NCBI GenBank assembly: GCA_030038695.1 | Contig: JASHSN010000086.1 | Location: forward strand, 1 to 9,286 | Origin: Nitrososphaeraceae archaeon | GTDB taxonomy: Archaea; Thermoproteota; Nitrososphaeria; Nitrososphaerales; Nitrososphaeraceae | DNA: 9,286 nt | Reading direction: 5' to 3' | Notes under the pieces: generated by a model | Told to the model about the DNA's origin: nothing | What the model saw: the letters and a program-made list of their open reading frames with translations, nothing else | Databases searched by the model: none | Shown: positions 1-7,398 of the stretch, one piece after another | Layout of the letters: every line of letters starts with the position of its first letter | Position numbering within the stretch: the stretch's first letter is position 1 | Made by a program: the position numbers and the translations under genes

Positions 1-639
1 TGTATAAGTAGTAAAATTAGAGGTATAGCTCACAGGGTCATATGGCGGGTCCAAGTAAACAAAATCGTTTGTCTCTGCTTTTGTTAACATCTTTCTATAG
101 TCAACACATTGAATCTCTGCTTTAGAATGTCTCAACACACTACTTACCTTCTTGAGATTGCTACTGTCACAAATCAGGGGTTTTTTGTAATCTCCCATTG
201 GTACATTAAACTTCCCATTTTGATTTACCCTGTAGAGTCCATTAAAACATGTTTTATTAAGTGCTATAAATCTGGCTGCTATTTCGACGTCATTTCTGGG
301 TTTTGAATCCCTTAATCTATAGTAGTATTCGGATGCATTTTTATTGTATTCTTTTTGATGTTGATTGAGAATTTCTATTAGTTCATCAACATTATCCCTG
401 ACAACTATATACGTCTTGATTAATTCCTCGTTTGTATCGGAAAGGTAAGCAGCAGAAATCATGTTTTTAGATGCCAAATGCAGAAACATTGCACCACCGC
501 CAAGAAAAGGTTCAAAATATGTATTAAATTGGCTTGGACGCATTTTATTCAGCTCGGACAATAACTGACCCTTTCCCCCTGCCCATTTGACAAAAGGGTG
601 TACTTCTCGTAAATCGACAAAATTCTCTACTACTAGCAT
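1..639 (-). CDS. dam: D12-class DNA adenine-N6 methyltransferase (Dam-like), 3' end outside window
   Basis: The first 213 residues of a Dam-like enzyme that transfers a methyl group from S-adenosylmethionine to adenine N6 in a short DNA site. The N-terminal motif FVKWAGGKGQLL (residues 16-27) and the FEPFLGGGAMF motif (42-52) form the AdoMet site typical of the D12 class, and the catalytic motif DPPY is at 197-200. The family is usually about 270-300 aa, so roughly 60-80 C-terminal residues lie beyond the left edge. The ATG at 639 is the only ATG between the upstream in-frame stop and the first conserved motif. It lies 10 nt after the stop of the preceding 69-aa gene, so it is probably cotranscribed as the last visible gene of the replication operon. 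The recognition site cannot be read from the sequence; GATC is a guess from family relatives. No cognate restriction endonuclease is visible, though one could lie beyond the edge. The family call is secure. Confidence 0.93.
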   Translation of the reverse strand, partial: MLVVENFVDLREVHPFVKWAGGKGQLLSELNKMRPSQFNTYFEPFLGGGAMFLHLASKNMISAAYLSDTNEELIKTYIVVRDNVDELIEILNQHQKEYNKNASEYYYRLRDSKPRNDVEIAARFIALNKTCFNGLYRVNQNGKFNVPMGDYKKPLICDSSNLKKVSSVLRHSKAEIQCVDYRKMLTKAETNDFVYLDPPYDPVSYTSNFTTYT

Positions 640-649
640 AGTCTCATCA

Positions 650-859
650 TCATTCTCCGAATTCGTCTAAAGTTGTTTGCCTAAGGGGAGGCGGGAGCTC
701 TTGCACTTGATAAACATTTTCTCCTCTCTCTCCATACATATTTCCATCTCTAAATCGATCATCCATCTCTTCCCATTCTGCCTCCTCGAAGTGGATACTG
801 TATTCTTCTTTAGTCATGTTTACGCGTCCACATCCACATTTTTCCCAAGATTCAGGCAT
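650..859 (-). CDS. Small acidic protein with C-terminal PCNA-interacting (PIP) motif
   Basis: A 69-aa acidic protein of no family I recognise. The N-terminus has a CGCG pair of cysteines (residues 8-10), the middle is rich in Glu/Asp and aromatic residues, and the protein ends with RQTTLDEFGE. QTTLDEF matches the PIP-box pattern Q-x-x-(L/I/M)-x-x-(F/Y), and archaeal PIP boxes typically sit at the extreme C-terminus as here. I infer that it docks on the PCNA sliding clamp, perhaps to tether or regulate the operon's polymerase or helicase, since neither of those proteins shows an obvious C-terminal PIP box. The gene is probably real: its ATG overlaps the stop of the helicase gene (ATGCCTGA, 8-nt overlap), and AAGGAGGG lies 8 nt upstream of the ATG. 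It ends 10 nt before the methylase start. The second aromatic of a classical PIP (FF) is replaced by FG, which may weaken binding. Confidence 0.78.
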   Translation of the reverse strand: MPESWEKCGCGRVNMTKEEYSIHFEEAEWEEMDDRFRDGNMYGERGENVYQVQELPPPLRQTTLDEFGE

Positions 860-2687
860 GTATCCTACCCTCCTTCTTATCCAGTCTTTCTCTCTGCATT
901 ATTTTGGCATGTGCCAGGTTATTTCTTAACATGGGTTTATAATATTGGATAGCGTCAGTAAACCAATCTGGCAAGATATCCTTATTATTCCTGACAAAAG
1001 GTCCAAATCCTGAGTCTATTACATATGTCTTTGCCCAATCCTCTTTTGACCTTACAGACCTGCCATACGCTTGCACCAACTTGAGCGCAGTCTGCCATTT
1101 GTACCACTGTTCATTCCGCTTCCTCTTCTCATTTATCCACCTATCTCCAAGGCTTGGGTATGGAACTTTGGTAATTACCTGAAATCTTGACAAGTTGTCC
1201 TTTAAATCAAGCCCCAAGTGCAATGATGGCGAGATTAGGACAGTTGGTTTTGTAGCATCTATATGTTCTTTGATAATCTCATCCCTCTGTATATCCGGGT
1301 CCGTTTCCAACAATCGCTGCTTATTGTCTTTCGAAATCTTTTCTTTGATAAAGTTCAGCTGCTCGTAAGATGTCGTATGAATAATGCCTTTATGCTCTTT
1401 ATGCTCTGTCATTATCCTGTCGATTGCTCCAGCAATTTTTTGTTTCACTGCATCTTTCTGAAGCGCATCGTAATTGAGATATGCGACGCCTAGCGGATAG
1501 ATGGGTCTATTCTCCAATGGAAAGTCCGAGCCAACGCGTATGACCTTTACATCATCGGGTTCAAGTCCTATGCCTGTGCAAAAGGTATCCGAATCCAGTA
1601 TTGTAGCGCTCATCATCAAACTCTTCTTACACTTTGCAAACACCGATTTACAATAAGGTGAAACATCTAGTGGCTTCAACTCGACCCTGACGACTTCATA
1701 TCCTTCCAACTTTATCTCTGAAACAATCCAGTTGTGAGGGTTTAAGGAGATGCTGTCAATTGTCAACTTGAGTTTCTCCATATCTTCTTCTGCCTCTATC
1801 AAAAGCTCCATATTTTCTAGCGGAATCTTGACATCCAACATCATATCCCTTAATTTGTCAAGAAAGCCGACCCAGCCCTCTACGTCATAACCCTGATTTT
1901 CGATTCTCAAGTCAGGGATGTACTTTCGCCATTTCCTCCTGGATATGACAACCTCTCTGAACCTCACAATCTCTGTTTCCAACAGGTGTGCCTCATCAAA
2001 TATCAACAATTCTCTTGAAGGAAGTTTCTTGTTCGCCAGACCCAGAAAAATGGCATAGTTCAGTACAGAGTGGGCTGCGGCTAAGGCGATGTTGAGCTGA
2101 TGGAAATATTGACAAGGTCTCCAGGCTCTTATAACATCCTCTTTCAGATTGTTCAGATGAGACCACTCAGAGTAAGCATTTTGATAGCGCCCTTCGACAA
2201 GCAAGACCTCCTCCTCCTTTGTACCTTTACCCATAACTTGATAATCTTTCAGACTTGTCTTGTACTTGCAGTCAAAGTCTTTATCATTCATACATGGTCC
2301 ATAGTCGACCGATGTGTGCCTACAGCCTGATTGTAAACCACCACACGGCTCACATCTGAAGGTACGGTTTTTGAGAAAGTCGTCCTTAACCTCGCACCTG
2401 AAATTGTTTTTACCCTTGGCTACTCTGACAAACGGAAAGTCCTTGGCATATTGCGTCTGTAAATTCTTGGTAGATGTCAATATGTAACTCGAGCCTAATG
2501 TCAAGGCGCTAGCAATAGCTACGGGACTCTTTCCGAAGCCGGTAGAAGCTTCAACGATTATGTGGTTATACCCCGAAGCAAGAGCGGCGTCTATCTCTTT
2601 TAGAACATAAGACTGTTTCTCACGTAGAGTCGGAAATGGGAAGTTTTTGATATAGTCATCGACCGTAGTTTGTAGATTATTGCTCAA
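852..2687 (-). CDS. DinG/XPD (Rad3)-like superfamily 2 DNA helicase with Fe-S-type cysteines
   Basis: An ATP-dependent DNA helicase of the Rad3/XPD/DinG group, which are 5'-3' enzymes. Numbering is from the TTG at 2687. Seen: a Walker A motif EASTGFGKS (46-54), DEAH (231-234), SAT motif III (360-362), a motif V region (about 486-515) and motif VI with QAYGRSVR (539-546). Between Walker A and DEAH are cysteines at 98, 112, 115, 122, 132, 140 and 192. C98 (after GKNNF), C132, C140 and C192 (in RPCQYF) fit the four 4Fe-4S ligands of XPD/DinG. C112, C115 and C122 form an extra CxxC-x6-C cluster. The longest frame starts at GTG 2702 without an SD. I prefer TTG 2687, because GGAGGT lies exactly 7 nt upstream, giving 611 aa and an 11-nt overlap with the MCM-PolB gene. 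In this setting it probably acts in replication, repair or lagging-strand processing of the element. It is not obviously the host chromosomal XPD. Confidence 0.9.
   Translation of the reverse strand: MSNNLQTTVDDYIKNFPFPTLREKQSYVLKEIDAALASGYNHIIVEASTGFGKSPVAIASALTLGSSYILTSTKNLQTQYAKDFPFVRVAKGKNNFRCEVKDDFLKNRTFRCEPCGGLQSGCRHTSVDYGPCMNDKDFDCKYKTSLKDYQVMGKGTKEEEVLLVEGRYQNAYSEWSHLNNLKEDVIRAWRPCQYFHQLNIALAAAHSVLNYAIFLGLANKKLPSRELLIFDEAHLLETEIVRFREVVISRRKWRKYIPDLRIENQGYDVEGWVGFLDKLRDMMLDVKIPLENMELLIEAEEDMEKLKLTIDSISLNPHNWIVSEIKLEGYEVVRVELKPLDVSPYCKSVFAKCKKSLMMSATILDSDTFCTGIGLEPDDVKVIRVGSDFPLENRPIYPLGVAYLNYDALQKDAVKQKIAGAIDRIMTEHKEHKGIIHTTSYEQLNFIKEKISKDNKQRLLETDPDIQRDEIIKEHIDATKPTVLISPSLHLGLDLKDNLSRFQVITKVPYPSLGDRWINEKRKRNEQWYKWQTALKLVQAYGRSVRSKEDWAKTYVIDSGFGPFVRNNKDILPDWFTDAIQYYKPMLRNNLAHAKIMQRERLDKKEGRIHA
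868..875 (-). promoter_or_regulatory. Shine-Dalgarno site for the 69-aa PIP-motif gene
   Basis: AAGGAGGG on the minus strand, 8 nt before the ATG at 859. It lies inside the last codons of the helicase gene, as expected for translational coupling. Its match to the anti-SD of 16S rRNA supports both the reality and the start of the small gene. Confidence 0.7.
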
Positions 2688-5600
2688 TCGAAAGACCTCC
2701 ACGAGACACGGGCATCGTTTTGGAAGGTAAGAGGTGTTTGGTTAAATCATTCATTTTAAATCCTGCAATTTCTAAGCTATCTGTAAGTTTGTTAAGCAAC
2801 AGATGTTTGTATTCATCTAGGTTTAGATTCTCTGGTTTAACAGAATATCCTTTTTTCCTTTCCCAGCATTGTTTACTCTTAACATATACTTTTGTAAAAG
2901 TCTCATACCAGTGGACTAAATCACCTTTGTCCTTATCAAGTGATTTTGCAAGAATTCCAGTTCTTACGTGACCTTTGTATTCGTCAGGATATTTCTTTAA
3001 ACGTTGCGTGAATTTTAGTTCTTCTGCAATATCAATACGACCACCATCCAATTCGAGGTATGCTTCCTGAATCATCTTTGGTATTACTTCGAGTCTTGTC
3101 TCTGGATGCTTGACTAATTGAACTAGAATTTTCTTGAACCATTTCCGAACCCATAATGGATTGTAATCGCTTAAACCGTCGAGACCTTTTATTATTGGTT
3201 CATCTTTTTCATTCCTAGTCCATGCAACATATCTGTTCTTCTTAGAATAAAAAATAGAATTTATAAAGACACTTTTTAGTTCAACTATAACACCAAGTTT
3301 ATCTTTGCAGACCTGGATGAAGTCTCGTACCTTTGTTATGTTTGCTCCTGCATTAAAAAATGTTGAATCAGTAAATCCGAATACAACCTCAAAGTTGTAG
3401 GGTTCATTCTGTGCCAATGATTCCATTTGTTTATGTATGCGTCTGCCTTCAGCAGTTATACATTCAGCAACCTGATAATTCGCAAATTCAAAATACTCAT
3501 TACCAAATAGACCAAAGCCAGCATTGGCAAAAAGTTTAGCACCAAGTTGATGTGTTTGGTATTCTTCTATCAACTTTGAATCACAATGAGCCTTTGCCTT
3601 TTCTTCCTTTAACAAATCTAAATATTCCTTACGGTCAGCTAATGTCTGTTCTAAAACTCTGGGAAAGGCACCTTTTCTTTTCTGGCATACCCAGTATCTA
3701 TCTACTTTACGGGGTATGTTATTTTCTTGTAGCTGTTCATTTATTGTGTCAATAGTTGTCTGTTTGATGTATGCATTTTCATTATGTTTGCAGCAGGTAC
3801 AGTTCAAAGTATCAAACGAAAAATTGTTGTTTATAACGATACTAGGGTATTGGCCTTTCACATCAAGTTCGTGGATTTTAGTTCCGATGAAAAACCCCTC
3901 AGTAGGATGTGTGTGGCGTCCGCCTCCTATTGGCTGCTTAATTAATTTGTAATTTGGCGTATAAGAGACAGTGCTTTCGCCAGATTCTAACATCTTTTGA
4001 TATCGATTAGAATACCATCTACTAATGTCAGTATGACATACTGGGTAATAATCCATTTTTGCATAGCTTGCAAAAACCTTCATGATTCTTAAAACAAGAC
4101 AATTATTGTACTGAGCAAGTTGCATTGCAAGTTCGCTATCTCTTCTTACATAGCGCAGTTGTTCTTCAATGGGTAATGAAAAAATGTCTGAAGTCCCTGC
4201 ATTTAATTTACTATATTTTCCTTTTCCTAATAGCGCTCGACTTACAGAATCTAGACCAGTGGTTCTATATCTTCCTTCAAATACACCATTTTGAATAATA
4301 GGTTTGCTGAATACCTTGTGAAGGTCTATGTGTTTTTTATTTGAATCTTTTAAGCGTGTATATGTCTTTTTTACTTCTATAGGAGAGGTTAGATGATGAA
4401 ATATACACCTCTGATGTAAAATAAAAAAGTCAGAATCGCGGCCTTTTATTCTATTAAGACCTTTGTCATCATAGACTGTTACACCCGTGGTATACCAACC
4501 AAACGTTAAAGGAAACTGATTCAAATAAAATATAATATCCTGTATTAACGCTTTTTCTGGATTAGGACTACTAGAATACCTTGAGATATGCAATACAATT
4601 CTTTCGCCCGAGTTAGTACAAAAGCAGGCTGCGTAGATTTTGGTTTTGGTATGTCCATACTTTCCTTCATATCGTTCCCATTCTAAATCGACAGTTGCTG
4701 TATCTTTAACTTCTGGCCTGTCACATTCGATTCTATCAAGTCGTTTCTTCGAAACTGCGAATGCTTCTATGACATTACTAGTGCGTACAACTGACCTTTC
4801 TGACCTTTCTGACCCAGCATCTTGCCCCTCCAAATCACCACCGGTATCATCTGGATTTGACTGGAGGCGACTTTGATTGTGGTCAGTTGGGTCAGGTAGG
4901 TCAGTCGGATGCAGAATTTTAGGTTGTTGTGCTTCTTGCTTGCTGATACTTGCTCTATCATCATCTCTTTTACTATTGTTGGAATTAATGTTAGCCGTAT
5001 TACTCTTACCTTCGTATGAAGAACGCCGCACAAGTGCCAAGGGTTTCAGATTGAGGATTACGATTCTATTATCGATTCCTTCTGCAAATCTATCTCTAAC
5101 TCTTCGTAATTTTTTATTATGTTCTACTGAAAAATTATCACCTATATACCTCGCAACTGATTCGTTAGTTTTGCACGCACGCTTGGCCGCTTCCATGAAA
5201 TCATATGGATATTCGGAGTTAAGCACGATATTGGTAATTTCTTCAACGGTTAAATCAAAGGGATTTTTAGGAATAGTCACGCTTTCTGATAATTGTTGAA
5301 GTACAACATTGTAGAATTCCATAACTTCTTTCACATCCTCGCAATCAATGACATCTTTCTGCCTTAACCTAGCCCAGGCATGGCTTATTCTGATTAGTCC
5401 GTCAAGTATCCTCGGTGATCCGAAGTTGACTGCGATGCTGGAATAATATTCACACAACATAATCCTTGCCTCTTCTGATAACGTCGGGTGGATTTTCTTG
5501 CAGTCTAGAATGTATTTCTTTATGAAGTCATGGTTTTTTTCCTCCTCCTCGTATAGTTTATCAGACATCATGTGAGGGTCAGTTTTCTTAAATGCATAGT

Positions 5601-6846
5601 TCGTAATCACATCCCTGTCGCGGGGAGTTCTAAAAACAAATAACAAGTCGAAGCGATCCCGCAATGGTGATATAAGCGGAACTTCATTGAGATCAATTTT
5701 TTCTGCATTTCTCCATGACGAATTGTTTGTCGGATTTGCAGACATAATGAATGTAGCAGAACCGTCAAGTGTTATGTTAAATCCGTACTTCCCAAATGGT
5801 ATTTTACCCTCTTGCATTGCATCTAGGAAACCCGCTTGGTCGTCATAGTTCATCCTTCCTATTTCATTAATAGCACAGATTGCACCACTTGCAGCGGGAA
5901 CAGGTCCGACCCTTAACATATAGTGCTCGTTCTCTTGAGTAACGACAGCGATTAGACTTCTAATAGAGGAGTTTAGGGTGCTACAGTATTTACTATTTGG
6001 AACGATTTCGGTTTCTGCCCTCAAAAATGCAGATTTGTCTAACCCCGTTTCTCCAATTAATAAAGCATTAATCCTGAGTCGTCTGGAAATGGAATCCTTT
6101 CCACTATTAGCAGCACAGAGAAGAAGACCTTTCTTAACATGTTCATACCCAATTACTGATGGTGCAAACTTTGATACTAACAGGTCGATTACATCGCCCT
6201 TCCCATTAGCGAAATTTTTAATCTCTTCTACATCCTGCGGGGTAATGATCAGTTCCTTTCTATTATGATATCGTATTGAACTGGCAAACAGGAAAGGAAG
6301 TAATCTATCATTCTTTCTTATTTTCTGAATTGAGCCGGTTACAACTACCTGTTCCCCAGTCGAGACATTGGTAGTATTGTCATCAAATAGGATAACCGGT
6401 AGTCTCTCTAGGTCACTAAAGGTATCCAAGTCTTGCAATTCTATCTGAAGCGCATTTACTACCTGATATTCGTAGTCGCGAAAAGAATTGTCATTGCAAC
6501 TAGCACACTTTGTAGGCTTTGAGGATTTTGAAGGAATCTCGTATGCAAACCTAGGGCGTGGATACGAATATACTTCATTAATAATATCACATTGACCACA
6601 CTTAAAAGATACTTTAACTATCATTTTCTCTACCTTATTGCTTATACCACAAATCATCCCTCCTCTGACCTCTAAACTTCCCGAATTCATCCTTAAAGCA
6701 GTCGGAACATTGCATACAATAGCCTTCGATGTCTCAATACTTTCTTGTACGTCCCTGCCTGCTTCTCCATTTCCTCCTTCTTCTTGATCCTCACTTCCAA
6801 GCCCGCGCAATATCTCATCTGGGTCTTTGTCTGCTTCTGTTACCAT
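2677..6846 (-). CDS. MCM replicative helicase - family B DNA polymerase fusion protein
   Basis: A 1389-aa protein joining a DNA-unwinding motor to a proofreading polymerase. The MCM half (about 1-600) has an acidic tail (1-40) in place of the usual N-terminal helical subdomain, then an OB-fold region with a C4 zinc module (C83, C86, C114, C117). The AAA+ domain has Walker A GETGLDKSA (265-273), Walker B AICAINEIGRM (322-332), sensor 1 SANP (369-372), arginine finger RDRFD (R398) and a sensor 2 region near 477-495, followed by a helical extension. Residues about 610-700 are a polar, repeat-bearing linker. The PolB half has Exo I DLE (D720, E722), a less clear Exo II near 783-806, Exo III YVRRD (899-903), motif A LDVKGQYPS (994-1002), motif B KLFANAGFGLFG (1104-1115), motif C FGFTDS (1156-1161) and KKNRY (1202-1206), then a thumb. 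The ORF is unbroken. Its ATG directly follows the preceding stop (TAGATG), with GGTG 9 nt upstream. Odd residues: Walker B Asp is Asn327, and the first Asp of motif C is Phe1158. It probably acts as the replicase of the element. Confidence 0.92.
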   Translation of the reverse strand: MVTEADKDPDEILRGLGSEDQEEGGNGEAGRDVQESIETSKAIVCNVPTALRMNSGSLEVRGGMICGISNKVEKMIVKVSFKCGQCDIINEVYSYPRPRFAYEIPSKSSKPTKCASCNDNSFRDYEYQVVNALQIELQDLDTFSDLERLPVILFDDNTTNVSTGEQVVVTGSIQKIRKNDRLLPFLFASSIRYHNRKELIITPQDVEEIKNFANGKGDVIDLLVSKFAPSVIGYEHVKKGLLLCAANSGKDSISRRLRINALLIGETGLDKSAFLRAETEIVPNSKYCSTLNSSIRSLIAVVTQENEHYMLRVGPVPAASGAICAINEIGRMNYDDQAGFLDAMQEGKIPFGKYGFNITLDGSATFIMSANPTNNSSWRNAEKIDLNEVPLISPLRDRFDLLFVFRTPRDRDVITNYAFKKTDPHMMSDKLYEEEEKNHDFIKKYILDCKKIHPTLSEEARIMLCEYYSSIAVNFGSPRILDGLIRISHAWARLRQKDVIDCEDVKEVMEFYNVVLQQLSESVTIPKNPFDLTVEEITNIVLNSEYPYDFMEAAKRACKTNESVARYIGDNFSVEHNKKLRRVRDRFAEGIDNRIVILNLKPLALVRRSSYEGKSNTANINSNNSKRDDDRASISKQEAQQPKILHPTDLPDPTDHNQSRLQSNPDDTGGDLEGQDAGSERSERSVVRTSNVIEAFAVSKKRLDRIECDRPEVKDTATVDLEWERYEGKYGHTKTKIYAACFCTNSGERIVLHISRYSSSPNPEKALIQDIIFYLNQFPLTFGWYTTGVTVYDDKGLNRIKGRDSDFFILHQRCIFHHLTSPIEVKKTYTRLKDSNKKHIDLHKVFSKPIIQNGVFEGRYRTTGLDSVSRALLGKGKYSKLNAGTSDIFSLPIEEQLRYVRRDSELAMQLAQYNNCLVLRIMKVFASYAKMDYYPVCHTDISRWYSNRYQKMLESGESTVSYTPNYKLIKQPIGGGRHTHPTEGFFIGTKIHELDVKGQYPSIVINNNFSFDTLNCTCCKHNENAYIKQTTIDTINEQLQENNIPRKVDRYWVCQKRKGAFPRVLEQTLADRKEYLDLLKEEKAKAHCDSKLIEEYQTHQLGAKLFANAGFGLFGNEYFEFANYQVAECITAEGRRIHKQMESLAQNEPYNFEVVFGFTDSTFFNAGANITKVRDFIQVCKDKLGVIVELKSVFINSIFYSKKNRYVAWTRNEKDEPIIKGLDGLSDYNPLWVRKWFKKILVQLVKHPETRLEVIPKMIQEAYLELDGGRIDIAEELKFTQRLKKYPDEYKGHVRTGILAKSLDKDKGDLVHWYETFTKVYVKSKQCWERKKGYSVKPENLNLDEYKHLLLNKLTDSLEIAGFKMNDLTKHLLPSKTMPVSRGGLSIEQ
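2695..2700 (-). promoter_or_regulatory. Shine-Dalgarno GGAGGT deciding the helicase TTG start
   Basis: A perfect GGAGGT on the minus strand, inside the 3' end of the MCM-PolB gene, followed by a 7-nt spacer (CTTTCGA) and TTG at 2687-2685. The alternative GTG at 2702 starts before this site and has no SD of its own, so the TTG is the better start. Confidence 0.65.
4791..4814. repeat. 9-bp in-frame tandem repeat in the MCM-PolB linker
   Basis: CTGACCTTT occurs 2.7 times in tandem on the plus strand. In the fusion gene it encodes the SERSER stretch (residues about 680-685). The period is a multiple of three, so copy-number change lengthens or shortens the linker without breaking the frame. Confidence 0.8.
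4881..4907. repeat. Degenerate 9-bp repeat (GGTCAGNNN x3) in the MCM-PolB linker
   Basis: Three consecutive 9-mers, GGTCAGTTG, GGTCAGGTA and GGTCAGTCG. They encode the P-T/D-D rich stretch around residues 647-655 of the linker between the MCM and PolB halves. Like the nearby CTGACCTTT repeat, it preserves the reading frame. Confidence 0.7.
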
Positions 6847-7362
6847 CTAAACAAACACCCACCCTAAGCGCTCATTCTCGATATGCTGATGGAAAATCAT
6901 CCTATGTCTAGCCCTGAATATTCTGAATATCGCTTCTGTTACGATTCTGTGGACAGTTTCTTTAGTTAGGTTAGCGATTTCGGCCTTCAGACCCGGGGAG
7001 AAGTCTTTGAGATACAGTCTAAAACGTGGCTTGAATTTTGCGTTCTTACCAGAGAAATCTCCAACGCTAATCCTACCTGCATATGTAGCAGCCTCAGCAT
7101 AGTATTTGTTTTGCTTTTCGTAAAATATTTCACCTGTCAAAAGCTGTTTTTTTATTGTAATTTCCTTACTCTTGCACATCTGTAGATATAATTCGTCTAC
7201 AATGTGGCTTGGTAGCCAATGAATCGCTTCATGATTGAATTTTCCGTTAGCTTGAAAAACCTCTGGAACTAGTTGCTGGCCGGTGCTAATATCGGAGTTT
7301 GCAGCTGGTGGCTTAGTATAGCTTTCTAGTGGATTAGCCGGAGTTTCAGATTTTAAGTTCAA
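6847..7362 (-). CDS. Protein of unknown function, 171 aa, directly upstream of MCM-PolB
   Basis: I do not recognise this family. The first 30 residues are Pro/Ser/Asn-rich and probably disordered. The rest is mixed alpha/beta and basic. The C-terminal third (about 120-165) contains a helix-forming stretch with HRIVTEAIFRIFRARHRM, which is very basic and could contact nucleic acid, possibly as a winged helix. No enzyme motif or cysteine cluster is visible. The start is TTG at 7362, supported by AAAGGAG 8 nt upstream. The nearby ATG at 7367 is out of frame and meets a stop after two codons, and no in-frame ATG exists before residue 62. The stop abuts the MCM-PolB ATG (TAGATG), implying coupled translation in similar amounts. 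From position alone I infer a replication accessory role, such as initiator, helicase loader or ssDNA-binding partner. This is not shown by the sequence. Confidence 0.8.
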   Translation of the reverse strand: MNLKSETPANPLESYTKPPAANSDISTGQQLVPEVFQANGKFNHEAIHWLPSHIVDELYLQMCKSKEITIKKQLLTGEIFYEKQNKYYAEAATYAGRISVGDFSGKNAKFKPRFRLYLKDFSPGLKAEIANLTKETVHRIVTEAIFRIFRARHRMIFHQHIENERLGWVFV

Positions 7363-7370
7363 TTCATCGT

Positions 7371-7377
7371 CTCCTTT
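7371..7377 (-). promoter_or_regulatory. Shine-Dalgarno AAAGGAG for the 171-aa gene (TTG start)
   Basis: AAAGGAG on the minus strand, with an 8-nt spacer to TTG at 7362-7360. It supports the TTG start rather than the out-of-frame ATG at 7367, which would give only a two-codon reading frame (ATG AAT TGA). Confidence 0.65.
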
Positions 7378-7398
7378 AGCCTAATTAATCTCTCAATT

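Noticed and set aside
4767..5033. An 88-codon minus-strand frame overlapping the MCM-PolB linker
   Set aside because: It is an alternative frame inside a low-complexity segment of the fusion gene, with no domain and no start context. The fusion frame runs unbroken through it.
4740..5060. The possibility that MCM and PolB are two separate genes
   Set aside because: No stop or frameshift breaks the frame, no SD-start pair precedes the Exo I motif, and no catalytic motif is missing at the join. The linker is polar and repeat-bearing, as expected of a natural interdomain linker.
4877..5299. A 140-codon plus-strand frame opposite the MCM-PolB gene
   Set aside because: It is antisense to a strongly supported coding frame. 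Its Leu/Ser-rich translation is typical of the complement of a polar linker.
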